Assembly (NCBI GenBank): GCA_019856515.1
Contig: CP082230.1
Location: 372,001-436,000 of the forward strand
Source of the DNA: Prolixibacteraceae bacterium
GTDB taxonomy: Bacteria; Bacteroidota; Bacteroidia; Bacteroidales; Prolixibacteraceae
Reading direction: 5' to 3'
DNA length: 64,000 nt
Each line of letters opens with the position of its first letter. The stretch's first letter is position 1. Shown here one piece after another: positions 49,627-58,716 of the stretch. The notes beneath the pieces are model-generated. The model did no database searches, had not been told where the DNA came from, and was given only the letters and a program-made list of their open reading frames with translations. A program made the translations under genes and the position numbers.

Positions 49627-51015
49627 ATGAAGAAACTCTTTTATATTTTGATGATGGCTTTTATGCCTTTATGCCTTAGTGCAAAGGTTTGGATTCCTAA
49701 AATTTTTTCTTCGGGAATGATTATGCAAAGAAAAGATCATGTTAGGTTATGGGGGAATGCTTTGCCAAATTCAAAAGTGGTTATTGCATCCTCTTGGGCA
49801 AGAACAATTGAATTGAAAACGGATAATGAAGGTAATTGGAAGACTGTAATCAAAACAACTGATAATCGAAATAATCAGACGCTAACCATCACTGACAATG
49901 AAAGTAAAGTTGAATTGAATGATATCTTATTTGGAGAAGTATGGTTATGTGGAGGACAGTCTAATATGGCTTGGAAAGTAATTCAACCACTTAAAAATAA
50001 TCGTAAAATCGAATGTAAGAATGCCAAAGATATGATAGTTTCTTCGCAGAAACATCAAATACATTTCTTTACCGTAGGTAAGGGGGCATCAGATGTCCCA
50101 CGCAATGATGTGACAGGAGAGTGGATAAAGGCAACTCCCGAAACAACTGCTGATTGTAGCGCTGTTGCTTATAGCTTCGCAGAGAAGTTAAGTGAAGAAC
50201 TTCAAGTACCAATTGGATTAGTGATTTCGGCAGTAGGTGGATCTAGAATAGAAGCTTGGATTAATAAAGAAAACAATCAATTAGTTGAGATTCCAAAGGA
50301 ACTTTTAACCTCAAAAAAATTGAATAAAAAACCATATGGATTGTATAATGCGATGATTTATCCGATTCAAGGTTTTGGTATTAAAGGTGTAATCTATTAC
50401 CAGGGAGAGTCTAATAGAGATGACGCGGATCGATATAGCAAATTGTTCCCCATTCTAATAAAACAGTGGAGACAAAATTGGAATAAGGAATTATCGTTTT
50501 ATTATGCCCAAATTGCTCCTTATGATTATGAAACAGGAGAAAGTTACAAAATTAGAGAAGTTCAAAAAGATGTTGCAAACACTATTACCAAAACAGGAAT
50601 TGCAATTACATTAGATGTTGGAGAGAAAAAATCAATACATCCTAAGAATAAAAGGCCTGTTGGAAATAGACTTGCACTTCTTGCTTTGAAAAAAAATTAT
50701 AATAAACATGGAATAAAGGCCATCTCTCCACAAATAAGAAAAGTCAAGTTAGTTGGACGAAAGATAGAACTGACTTTTGATGAAAATATCTTCTTACACG
50801 GGCATGATGAATTTACAATATCAGGAAGTAACCATAAATTTTATCAAGCTGAGGTAAAACAATTAGGGCCAAAGAAAATATTAGTATTCAGTACCGAAGT
50901 GGAGGTTCCTTCAATTGTTCGTTATGCGTATAGTGATTGGTGTACTGCTCAAATCTTTAATTCCACAGGACTTCCAGTATCTTCTTTTGAATATCTAATT
51001 AATAGTGACCTATGA
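49627..51015 (+). CDS. Sialate O-acetylesterase-like SGNH hydrolase, copy 2
   Basis: This 462-residue paralogue of the preceding gene has the same start (AKVWIPKIFSSGMIMQR), catalytic S112 in GGQSNMAW, VISAVGGSRIEAW, YYQGESN and KSIHPKNKRPVGNRLA. The signal peptide is about residues 1-19. The two copies have diverged enough to suggest different acyl positions or sugars. The gene's stop overlaps the start of the esterase at 51012 by ATGA. Confidence 0.9.
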   Translation: MKKLFYILMMAFMPLCLSAKVWIPKIFSSGMIMQRKDHVRLWGNALPNSKVVIASSWARTIELKTDNEGNWKTVIKTTDNRNNQTLTITDNESKVELNDILFGEVWLCGGQSNMAWKVIQPLKNNRKIECKNAKDMIVSSQKHQIHFFTVGKGASDVPRNDVTGEWIKATPETTADCSAVAYSFAEKLSEELQVPIGLVISAVGGSRIEAWINKENNQLVEIPKELLTSKKLNKKPYGLYNAMIYPIQGFGIKGVIYYQGESNRDDADRYSKLFPILIKQWRQNWNKELSFYYAQIAPYDYETGESYKIREVQKDVANTITKTGIAITLDVGEKKSIHPKNKRPVGNRLALLALKKNYNKHGIKAISPQIRKVKLVGRKIELTFDENIFLHGHDEFTISGSNHKFYQAEVKQLGPKKILVFSTEVEVPSIVRYAYSDWCTAQIFNSTGLPVSSFEYLINSDL

Positions 51016-51902
51016 GAAAAATACTACTTCTAACTTTTTATCTTATTTTCATAATGTTAAATGGCTTTGCTCAAAAGAAAGGCCCCGATAAGAAAATTGC
51101 ATTTAAATATACTCCTCAGGGTAAATTGTCTCTGCATGCATTTTATCCCCCAACATATGATAAGAATAAAAGCTATCCTACTGTCATATTCTTCTTTGGG
51201 GGAGGGTGGGTTAAAGGTGGTCCTGCTCATTTTTATGGACAAGCAGAACATTTGAGTAGCCTTGGATTAATATGCTATTGTGCTGAATATCGAACACGAA
51301 CAAGTCATAATACTTCTCCATACGAATGTGTTAAAGATGCAAAATCTGCAGTAAGATATGTTCGTGAAAATGCCAAAGAGCTTGGTGTGAATCCAAACCT
51401 TATTGCTACAAGTGGAGGATCAGCTGGAGGCCATTTAGCAATTTGTTGTGCTATGATAACAAATATTAATGACGATAATGATGATCTCCGTACAAGTGCT
51501 GTTCCAAACCTATGTTTTGCATATAATCCAATACTTGACACAACAGAAAAAGGTTTTGGGAGTGATCGTATGTTAGGAAATGATACGATTCTTTCCCCTC
51601 TTCATAATGTGCGTTCTCATCTTCCTCCGATTCTTATTATGACAGGAACAAAAGATAAATGTGCTAAATGGGAGAATGCTTTGGATTTTCGTAAGGAAAT
51701 GAGAAAAAATAAAAATGATCTTGTGCTACGACCATTCTTTGGTCAAGAGCATAGCTTTTTTAATAACCAAAAAAGAAAAAATCCAAAGAAAGGAGATATA
51801 CATTATAAGTTCACGCTATATGAGTCTGAGTTATTTCTGTGGATGCATGGCTTTTTATCTAAAGAACCTACTTGGGAGTATAATTTCTTCCATAAAGGTT
51901 AG
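51012..51902 (+). CDS. Alpha/beta-hydrolase esterase (BD-FAE-like)
   Basis: This 296-residue secreted esterase (signal peptide about 1-20) has the oxyanion motif FFGGGWVKGG in place of HGGG, nucleophile S137 in SGGSAGGH, an Asp in TGTKDKCAKW and a His in GQEHSFFN. The whole length aligns with the N-terminal half of the next protein, including YECVKDAKSAVRYVREN and KELGVNPNLI. It would remove an acetyl or aromatic acyl group from sugar. Coupled by ATGA to the SGNH copy 2 gene. Confidence 0.9.
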   Translation: MRKILLLTFYLIFIMLNGFAQKKGPDKKIAFKYTPQGKLSLHAFYPPTYDKNKSYPTVIFFFGGGWVKGGPAHFYGQAEHLSSLGLICYCAEYRTRTSHNTSPYECVKDAKSAVRYVRENAKELGVNPNLIATSGGSAGGHLAICCAMITNINDDNDDLRTSAVPNLCFAYNPILDTTEKGFGSDRMLGNDTILSPLHNVRSHLPPILIMTGTKDKCAKWENALDFRKEMRKNKNDLVLRPFFGQEHSFFNNQKRKNPKKGDIHYKFTLYESELFLWMHGFLSKEPTWEYNFFHKG

Positions 51903-52033
51903 CTTTTGTCCAATGTTGGTATTCTACTAGGTTAATAAATAGGATCAATTCACATAAAATTATATCTTTATAGTACATTCTTATTATAACTTATAAGAAA
52001 AAACCATTAAATAAACTGAAAACACAATTAAGT

Positions 52034-54064
52034 ATGAAGTATCTATCATTATTCATGATATTGTTTTGTATTACTGTCTCTGTTAAGGCTGTTAACTATG
52101 CTCCAGATAAAAAGATATGTTACAAACAAACGAAGCAAGGGGAACTTTACTTACATGCATTTTATCCAGAAAACTATTCACCAAATGATCACAGGCCTGC
52201 TGCTGTATTCTTTTTTGGAGGCGGATGGGTTGGAGGTAATCCTAAACAATTTTATCAACAAGCAACACACCTCACTAAATTAGGTTTCGTCTGTTTTAGT
52301 GCTGAGTATCGAGTGAAACGGTTTCATAAAACAACTCCATTTGAATGTGTTGAGGATGGTAAGTCTGCAATCCGTTGGGTTCGTAAACATGCATCTGAGC
52401 TGGGTGTGAACCCTAATATGATAGTTGCTGGTGGTGGTTCTGCTGGTGGACATGTTGCAGCATGTACAGGGGTGATTAAAGGACATGAAGCAAAGGGGGA
52501 AGATCTAACAATTTCTTCAGTGCCCAATGCAATGATCTTATTTAATCCAGTTTTAGATACTACCACTAAAGGGTATGGTGCAGAAAAGGTGAAAGGGCGT
52601 GAAAGAGAAATATCACCATGTCATCAAGTCCACAAGTCGATACCTCCGACTATTATTTTTCAAGGTACAGATGACCATACTACACCTTTTGAGAATGCTG
52701 CCCGATTTGATTCATTGATGTTTGAAAATAAAAATAGATGTACATTAATCCCAATTGTTGGTAAAGATCATGGATTCTTTAATAGTAGTTATTTTAGAAA
52801 AAAGAATACTGATGATGATTATAACTATACGATGTATCAATCAGAAATTTTTCTGTGGAAGTTAGGGTACATCTCTGAACCAAGTAAATGGTCTTACAAT
52901 TTTAACAGTGACCTTATCTATGCTCCATTGCAATCATTGGATTATCATCAGATCAGAAGAGGTTTAAAGAATAGCCAAATAAAATTCATCAAAGATAAGA
53001 CAGGAACTGTTGCTTTTCTTGGAGGATCGATAACGTTCAATAAAGGGTGGCGAAATATGATATGTGACTACTTGAAGAAGAAGTTTCCACAGACTGAATT
53101 CACGTTTATTGAAGCAGGTATTCCTAGTGAAGGTTCTACATCAGGCGCTTTTCGACTAGATAGAGATATTCTATCAAAAGGATCTATCGATTTATTGTTT
53201 GAGGAAGCTGCCGTAAATGACAGGTCGCCAGCATTAAATCGTTCAAGTAACGATCGTGTTCGAGGAATGGAAGGAATTGTACGTCATGCCATGGAGCAGA
53301 ATCCAGATATTGATATTGTGATGATGCATTTGGTGGACCCGAGAAAAATGGATGACTACAGAAATGGTAAGATTCCACAAGAGATTGTTGATCACGAGTC
53401 GGTGGCAAAACATTATAAAATAGGATCAATAAATTTAGCAAAAGAAGTTACGGATCGAATTGATCACAAAGAATTTACCTGGGAGAACGATTTCAAGAAT
53501 CTTCATCCATCTCCATTTGGACAACAGGTTTACTTTAATTCGATGAAACAGTTTCTCGAGTCATGTTATTCAGGTTCTATTGCTGACGATGATAAAGTGA
53601 CAATTAGGACAATTCCAACACCTTTAGATGCTCAGTGTTATTCAAAAGGTGAATTTATCTCTATTGAGAGTGCAAAGCTTAAAAAAGGATGGGTGTATGA
53701 TCAATCTTGGTCACCCAAAAAAGGGGAACGTATACGTAAAGGATATAGTAATATACCAGTAATTAAAGCAGCAAATTCAAAGGGATATATGAGTTTAGAT
53801 TTTGAAGGAAGAGCAATTGGTATTAATGTAATGTCTGGACCAGATGCTGGGAAAATAGAGTACAGTATTGATAAAGGGCCATATCAAACATTTGATCTTT
53901 TTACAAGCAATAGTCATTATCAACATCTACCAAGATATTTTGTTCTGGATGCGAGTTTGTCAAATAAAAAGAAACATAACATTCGTATTCGTGTTTCAGA
54001 GGATCACAATAAGAATAGTAAAGGTTATAGTTGTAGAATATATTCATTCTTTGTGAATCAATGA
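52034..54064 (+). CDS. Double esterase: alpha/beta hydrolase fused to SGNH hydrolase
   Basis: This 676-residue secreted protein (signal peptide about 1-19) has three parts. Residues about 22-290 are an alpha/beta-hydrolase esterase with S136 in GGGSAGGH and His in GKDHGFFN. Residues about 300-515 are an SGNH/GDSL hydrolase with S332 in LGGSITF, a block III Asn in EEAAVNDRS and H491 in NLHPSPFGQQ; the usual acidic residue three positions before this His is not Asp (K488), and D486 and N489 are nearby. A beta-sandwich domain forms the rest (about 520-676). The N-terminal half duplicates the protein encoded at 51012-51902. Two different esterase folds in one chain suggest removal of two ester groups, or of one from two positions. 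Its stop overlaps the GH20 start. Confidence 0.9.
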   Translation: MKYLSLFMILFCITVSVKAVNYAPDKKICYKQTKQGELYLHAFYPENYSPNDHRPAAVFFFGGGWVGGNPKQFYQQATHLTKLGFVCFSAEYRVKRFHKTTPFECVEDGKSAIRWVRKHASELGVNPNMIVAGGGSAGGHVAACTGVIKGHEAKGEDLTISSVPNAMILFNPVLDTTTKGYGAEKVKGREREISPCHQVHKSIPPTIIFQGTDDHTTPFENAARFDSLMFENKNRCTLIPIVGKDHGFFNSSYFRKKNTDDDYNYTMYQSEIFLWKLGYISEPSKWSYNFNSDLIYAPLQSLDYHQIRRGLKNSQIKFIKDKTGTVAFLGGSITFNKGWRNMICDYLKKKFPQTEFTFIEAGIPSEGSTSGAFRLDRDILSKGSIDLLFEEAAVNDRSPALNRSSNDRVRGMEGIVRHAMEQNPDIDIVMMHLVDPRKMDDYRNGKIPQEIVDHESVAKHYKIGSINLAKEVTDRIDHKEFTWENDFKNLHPSPFGQQVYFNSMKQFLESCYSGSIADDDKVTIRTIPTPLDAQCYSKGEFISIESAKLKKGWVYDQSWSPKKGERIRKGYSNIPVIKAANSKGYMSLDFEGRAIGINVMSGPDAGKIEYSIDKGPYQTFDLFTSNSHYQHLPRYFVLDASLSNKKKHNIRIRVSEDHNKNSKGYSCRIYSFFVNQ

Positions 54065-55653
54065 AATTTTTTGTAACCCTTATAATAGTGATTTTGTGTC
54101 ATCTTAGTGGGATGGCACAAAACATTCTTCCTACTCCTTCCAGAGTAGAGGTGCGAGATGATTTGTTCCACTTGCCGAAAGTGTGGTATGTTTCTTACCC
54201 AAAGAAAGCAAAAAGTATTGTATCATATTTTACTGAGAGATTCGATTCTTATTGTGATGTTCGTCAAGGAAAAAGAAATAAGTCAAACTTAATCCTTTCT
54301 TTTTGTGACGATTCCTTGAAGTATGGTATGGAGGGGTATGACATAAATATTGAGAAGACTAAAATCACAATTTCGGCTTATACAGAGAATGGTCTCTTTT
54401 ATGCAATTCAATCTTTGATCCAACTGTTTCCTTCCCATATTCAGGCTAACTTACAATATGATGTTGAGGATGTCACAATTCCAACATTATACATTTTCGA
54501 TAAACCTAGATATGCATGGAGGAGTTTTATGTTAGACTCCGGTCGTCAATATCAAAGTGTAGATTTCATTAAAAAATATCTTGATCATATGGCAATGTTA
54601 AAAATGAATGTATTTCATTGGCATTTATCAGAAAGCCTTGGTTGGAGGATAGAGATAAAGAAATATCCACGATTAGCAAAAGTTGGAGCTTTTGTTCATG
54701 ATTGGCCAGGTCAACACGGATACTATACTCAAAAAGAAATTAGAGAAATTGTTGAATATGCAAGAAAGAGGATGATTAATGTGATGCCTGAGATCGATTT
54801 GCCAGGTCATGCAGATGCAATGCTCGTAGCATACCCTGAGTTGTCTTGCTTTAATCAGCCTATTGAAATTCAAACTAAAATTTCATCAAATCTTTGTTGT
54901 GCCGGGAAAGAGACTACATATCATATTCTTGAAGATATCTTAGATGAAGCATGTGACCTTTTTCCATTTGAATACCTTCATCTTGGAGGGGATGAAGCAA
55001 AGAAAGATACGTGGGACAGATGTCCAGATTGTCAAAGCGAAATAAAGAAACACGATTTGAAAGATAGTCATGAATTACAGCAGTATTTCTCAAAACAGTT
55101 GGCATTATACTTAAAGGAAAAAGGGCGAAGGGTAGTTTTTTGGCAAGAAGTTGCTGAGCATGATGGTGTGGAATTTCCTGATAATATAGCAATTAATTGG
55201 TGGATAGGAAATCGGACGAAAACAAGACGAACTCCTGATGTTGGATATCGTAAGGCATTAGAGAAAAATATACCTATTATTCTTAATACCAATCGTTACT
55301 CATATCTTAATTTTCCTGTCGTACCATGGAAGAAATATAAAAAAAATCGAACATCTGATCTGAAAGTTATTTATGAGCAAAATGTAAGTGACATCGCTAA
55401 TCCAAGTCCTCTAGTTATGGGAATGGGATGTAGTTTATGGACCGACTGGAATGTTCAGGAATATATGATTGATCAACGAGTATTTCCTCGAATATATGCG
55501 TTGTCTGAGCAGATGTGGCATAATGGGAAGAGAAAGTCTTTTGATGAGTTTTATGAATGTGTCATTCAAAAGTATTCATTACTAAAGCAGCTTGGTATAG
55601 ATTATGGGCCTGCTTTAAAATCAGAGGTGCCTAAAAACTATAAATGGGATTAA
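54061..55653 (+). CDS. Secreted GH20 beta-N-acetylhexosaminidase
   Basis: This 530-residue protein (signal peptide about 1-19) has the GH20b N-terminal domain (about 22-150) and the GH20 barrel: WRSFMLDSGRQY, FHWHLSES, MPEIDLPGHADA and the catalytic pair D311-E312 in HLGGDEAKKDTW. GH20 enzymes use a substrate-assisted mechanism and cut terminal beta-GlcNAc or beta-GalNAc. Its presence implies an N-acetylated hexosamine in the target glycan, or a related residue. It is coupled to the double esterase by ATGA and followed by a sulfatase 2 bases after the stop. Confidence 0.95.
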   Translation: MKFFVTLIIVILCHLSGMAQNILPTPSRVEVRDDLFHLPKVWYVSYPKKAKSIVSYFTERFDSYCDVRQGKRNKSNLILSFCDDSLKYGMEGYDINIEKTKITISAYTENGLFYAIQSLIQLFPSHIQANLQYDVEDVTIPTLYIFDKPRYAWRSFMLDSGRQYQSVDFIKKYLDHMAMLKMNVFHWHLSESLGWRIEIKKYPRLAKVGAFVHDWPGQHGYYTQKEIREIVEYARKRMINVMPEIDLPGHADAMLVAYPELSCFNQPIEIQTKISSNLCCAGKETTYHILEDILDEACDLFPFEYLHLGGDEAKKDTWDRCPDCQSEIKKHDLKDSHELQQYFSKQLALYLKEKGRRVVFWQEVAEHDGVEFPDNIAINWWIGNRTKTRRTPDVGYRKALEKNIPIILNTNRYSYLNFPVVPWKKYKKNRTSDLKVIYEQNVSDIANPSPLVMGMGCSLWTDWNVQEYMIDQRVFPRIYALSEQMWHNGKRKSFDEFYECVIQKYSLLKQLGIDYGPALKSEVPKNYKWD

Positions 55654-55655
55654 AT

Positions 55656-57095
55656 ATGAAAAATATTCGTTTGCTTAAAACACTTATTGCTCTATTGATG
55701 CTGTCTTCTACACAAATTAGAGCAGAGAAAAAACCTAACGTAATCGTCTTTTTAGTAGATGATCTAGGATATAAAGATTTAGGATATACAGGGAGTTCAT
55801 TTTATGAAACTCCAAATATTGATAAGGTCGCAAATGAGGGTATTATTTTCAATAATGGTTATGCTGGAGCCTCTAATTGTGCTCCAAGTAGAGCTTGTTT
55901 ACTAAGTGGACAGAATACTCCACGCCATGGAATTTATACTGTTAAATCTTCTGAGAGAGGTAATGTTAAAACACGAAAGATTATTCCTACTCCAAACACA
56001 TTGGTTTTACAAGATAAAATACAAACGCTTGGGAATCTGTTTAGTACTAATGGTTATAAAACTATTAGTCTAGGCAAATGGCATGTTAGTAATAATCCAT
56101 TAACTCAGGGGTTTGATGAAAATGTTGCTGGATGTGAAATGGGTAACCCTGGTAGAAAAGGATACTTTGCTCCATATAACGTACCAAAGCTAGAACCCAA
56201 GAAAGAACACGAATATCTAACCGATAGACTTACTGATGAAGCCATCGGTTTTATCGATAGAAACCAAGATAATCCATTTTTTGTCTATCTATCTTACTAC
56301 TCAGTGCATAGTCCATTGATGGCAAAAGACAGTCTAGTTAAAAAATATAAGCATAAAATGAATTCTCCTGGACAGTCTAATGCCAATTATGCAGGAATGA
56401 TAGAGACAGTGGATACTAATATGGGGAAACTGATTAGTGCTTTAAAACAACGTGGTTTGCTAGAAAATACTTTAATCATTTTTACTTCTGACAATGGAGG
56501 TGTTCGCAAAACATCATATCAGGACCCACTTCGAGCTGGTAAAGGAAGCTATTACGAGGGAGGAATACGTGTTCCTTTTTTTGCCTATTGGAAAGGAAAA
56601 ATTAGAGGACATAGGGTTAGTGATCTTCCGGTTGTAAATATGGATATATATGCAACATGTAAAGCCTTAGTTAAGGACAATAATCGTCAAGTTTGTGATG
56701 GACGAAGTCTCTTACCACTGCTTGTTAAAGGTGATAAACTATCAACGAAACCTCTTTTTTGGCATTTTCCCATCTACTTAGAATCATATGCAGGTAAAAT
56801 TGATCAAGCAAGAGATGTTCTTTTTAGAACACGCCCTGGTACTGTTGTGAGATATGGTAATTGGAAATTACATTATTATTATGAAGACAATAAAATGGAG
56901 TTATATAATCTTATCTCTGATATAGGAGAACGAAATAACTTAAAGGATAAGTATCCTGAAAAGTGCCATGAACTTTATGAGATGATTAAAACATGGAGAG
57001 AAAATCTTCATGCACCAGTTCCTATTACTCTTAACCCAGAATATAATGCTATTGTTGAGAAAGAAATGCTAGAAAAGCGTAACAATCAGTTTTAA
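55656..57095 (+). CDS. S1 sulfatase, arylsulfatase-like
   Basis: I start at the ATG at 55656, 2 bases after the GH20 stop. An earlier ATG at 55644 overlaps that gene and adds only four residues. The 479-residue protein has a signal peptide (about 1-23), the motif C75-A-P-S-R79 in GASNCAPSRACLLSGQNTPRHGIYTV and metal ligands in VDDLGYKD and TSDNGG. The NTPRHGIYTV tail after the motif marks a subgroup distinct from its neighbours. It probably removes a sulfate that blocks GH20 or GH29. Confidence 0.91.
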   Translation: MKNIRLLKTLIALLMLSSTQIRAEKKPNVIVFLVDDLGYKDLGYTGSSFYETPNIDKVANEGIIFNNGYAGASNCAPSRACLLSGQNTPRHGIYTVKSSERGNVKTRKIIPTPNTLVLQDKIQTLGNLFSTNGYKTISLGKWHVSNNPLTQGFDENVAGCEMGNPGRKGYFAPYNVPKLEPKKEHEYLTDRLTDEAIGFIDRNQDNPFFVYLSYYSVHSPLMAKDSLVKKYKHKMNSPGQSNANYAGMIETVDTNMGKLISALKQRGLLENTLIIFTSDNGGVRKTSYQDPLRAGKGSYYEGGIRVPFFAYWKGKIRGHRVSDLPVVNMDIYATCKALVKDNNRQVCDGRSLLPLLVKGDKLSTKPLFWHFPIYLESYAGKIDQARDVLFRTRPGTVVRYGNWKLHYYYEDNKMELYNLISDIGERNNLKDKYPEKCHELYEMIKTWRENLHAPVPITLNPEYNAIVEKEMLEKRNNQF

Positions 57096-57141
57096 TGAAT
57101 CAAAAGATAAAACTAAAATTACTCACAACTACTTCTAAATT

Positions 57142-58680
57142 ATGAATGTAAACAAATGGTGGATACCTACATCTTTAGCGATGCTTTGCAGTTTCAACAG
57201 TATGGCCGCAGAGAAAAGGGAACAACAGAAACCTAATATTATCTATATCCTTGCTGATGATCTAGGATATGGTGAGCTTGGTTGTTATGGACAGAGATTA
57301 ATTGAAACACCAAATATTGATCAATTAGCAAAGGAAGGTATTAAGTTTACTCAGCATTATTCAGGATCGCCTGTTTGTGCACCATCTCGATGTGTCTTGC
57401 TTTCTGGTAAGCATACGGGACACTCTTATATCCGAGGTAATTATCCTGTGTCAGGTGGAGTTAATGGGAAGACTTATTACGAGTCAATGTTATCAGATTC
57501 ATCTATTGAGGGGCAAAAATCCATTCCTGCTGATGTTAAACTATTACCAGCATACCTAAAGGATCAGGGATATAATACTGGAATGATAGGTAAATGGGGG
57601 CTAGGATCTCCTACTTCAGTAAGTACTCCCAATAAAAAAGGATTTGACTTCTTCTGTGGTTATATCTGTCAAAAAGTAGCACATACATACTATCCAACCC
57701 ATCTATACTTAAATGAAGAGCGATTTTATCTCGACAATGATACGGTTGATTTAGACCTTAAGCTTCCCAAAGGAAGTGACCCTTTGGATGTGAAAAGTTA
57801 CGATAAGTTCACATCGAATACTTATTCTCCGGATGTGATGACGTCTAAAATGAGAGAATGGATCTCTAGAAATGGAAAACAACCATTTTTCTTTTATTGG
57901 GCTTCTCCAATCCCCCATGTAGCATTGCAAGCTCCTAAAAGATGGGTCGATTACTATCAAAAGAAATTTGGTGATGAAAAGCCATATCTCGCAAACAGAG
58001 GTTATTACCCATGTAGATATCCTCATGCAACTTATGCCGCAATGATATCTTATCTTGATGAACAAGTTGGGGTGCTTGTTAAGCAGTTGAAGGGTATGGG
58101 TATTTACGACAATACATTGATCGTTTTTACATCGGATAATGGACCATCCTTTAATGGAGGTACGGATAGTCCTCATTTTAACAGTGCAGGTCAATTTAAT
58201 GAATCGATGGGATGGGGTAAATGTTCCGTACACGAAGGTGGTGTTCGAGTTCCGATGATTGCTTGCTGGCCTAAGCGTATTAAGAAAGGAAGAACATCCA
58301 ATCACATTAGTGCATTTTGGGATGTCTTACCTACTTTTTGTCAAATTACAGGGCATAAGATACCAGAAGATACAGATGGTATAAGCTTCTTTAATACCCT
58401 AGTAGATAAGAGGCAAGCGATGCATGAATATCTTTATTGGGAATATCCTGAAAGAGATGGTCAGCAAGCAATGAGATATGGAAATTGGAAACTTATTCGA
58501 AAGAATTTACGTCGAGGTCAAGTGAAAGAGGCCTTATATGATTTAACAAAAGATCCGAAAGAACAGAAGAATGTGAAAGAAGAATATCCACTACTGTTTG
58601 TCTATGTGAAAAATTTGATGAAGAAAGAACATACCCGTTCGAATTTGAAGAAATTTAGAATGCCTCATGTGGATAATTAA
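57142..58680 (+). CDS. S1 sulfatase, arylsulfatase A-like
   Basis: This 512-residue sulfatase has a signal peptide (about 1-23) and the motif C79-A-P-S-R83 in GSPVCAPSRCVLLSGKHTGHSYIRGN. Metal ligands are in LADDLGYGELG and TSDNGPSF. KHTGHSYIRGN, and KWGLGSPTS in place of the usual KWHLG, put it in an arylsulfatase A-like branch with a changed substrate pocket: the His of the KWH motif, which normally contacts the sulfate, is Gly here. It is followed after 36 bases by the last sulfatase. Confidence 0.9.
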   Translation: MNVNKWWIPTSLAMLCSFNSMAAEKREQQKPNIIYILADDLGYGELGCYGQRLIETPNIDQLAKEGIKFTQHYSGSPVCAPSRCVLLSGKHTGHSYIRGNYPVSGGVNGKTYYESMLSDSSIEGQKSIPADVKLLPAYLKDQGYNTGMIGKWGLGSPTSVSTPNKKGFDFFCGYICQKVAHTYYPTHLYLNEERFYLDNDTVDLDLKLPKGSDPLDVKSYDKFTSNTYSPDVMTSKMREWISRNGKQPFFFYWASPIPHVALQAPKRWVDYYQKKFGDEKPYLANRGYYPCRYPHATYAAMISYLDEQVGVLVKQLKGMGIYDNTLIVFTSDNGPSFNGGTDSPHFNSAGQFNESMGWGKCSVHEGGVRVPMIACWPKRIKKGRTSNHISAFWDVLPTFCQITGHKIPEDTDGISFFNTLVDKRQAMHEYLYWEYPERDGQQAMRYGNWKLIRKNLRRGQVKEALYDLTKDPKEQKNVKEEYPLLFVYVKNLMKKEHTRSNLKKFRMPHVDN

Positions 58681-58716
58681 GAATTAATGGTGTTAACCTA
58701 TAAAACATAAAAATTA

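Noticed and set aside
57751..58305. A 184-codon minus-strand frame inside a sulfatase gene
   Set aside because: It lies wholly opposite a clearly coding sulfatase with an intact active site and has no family features.
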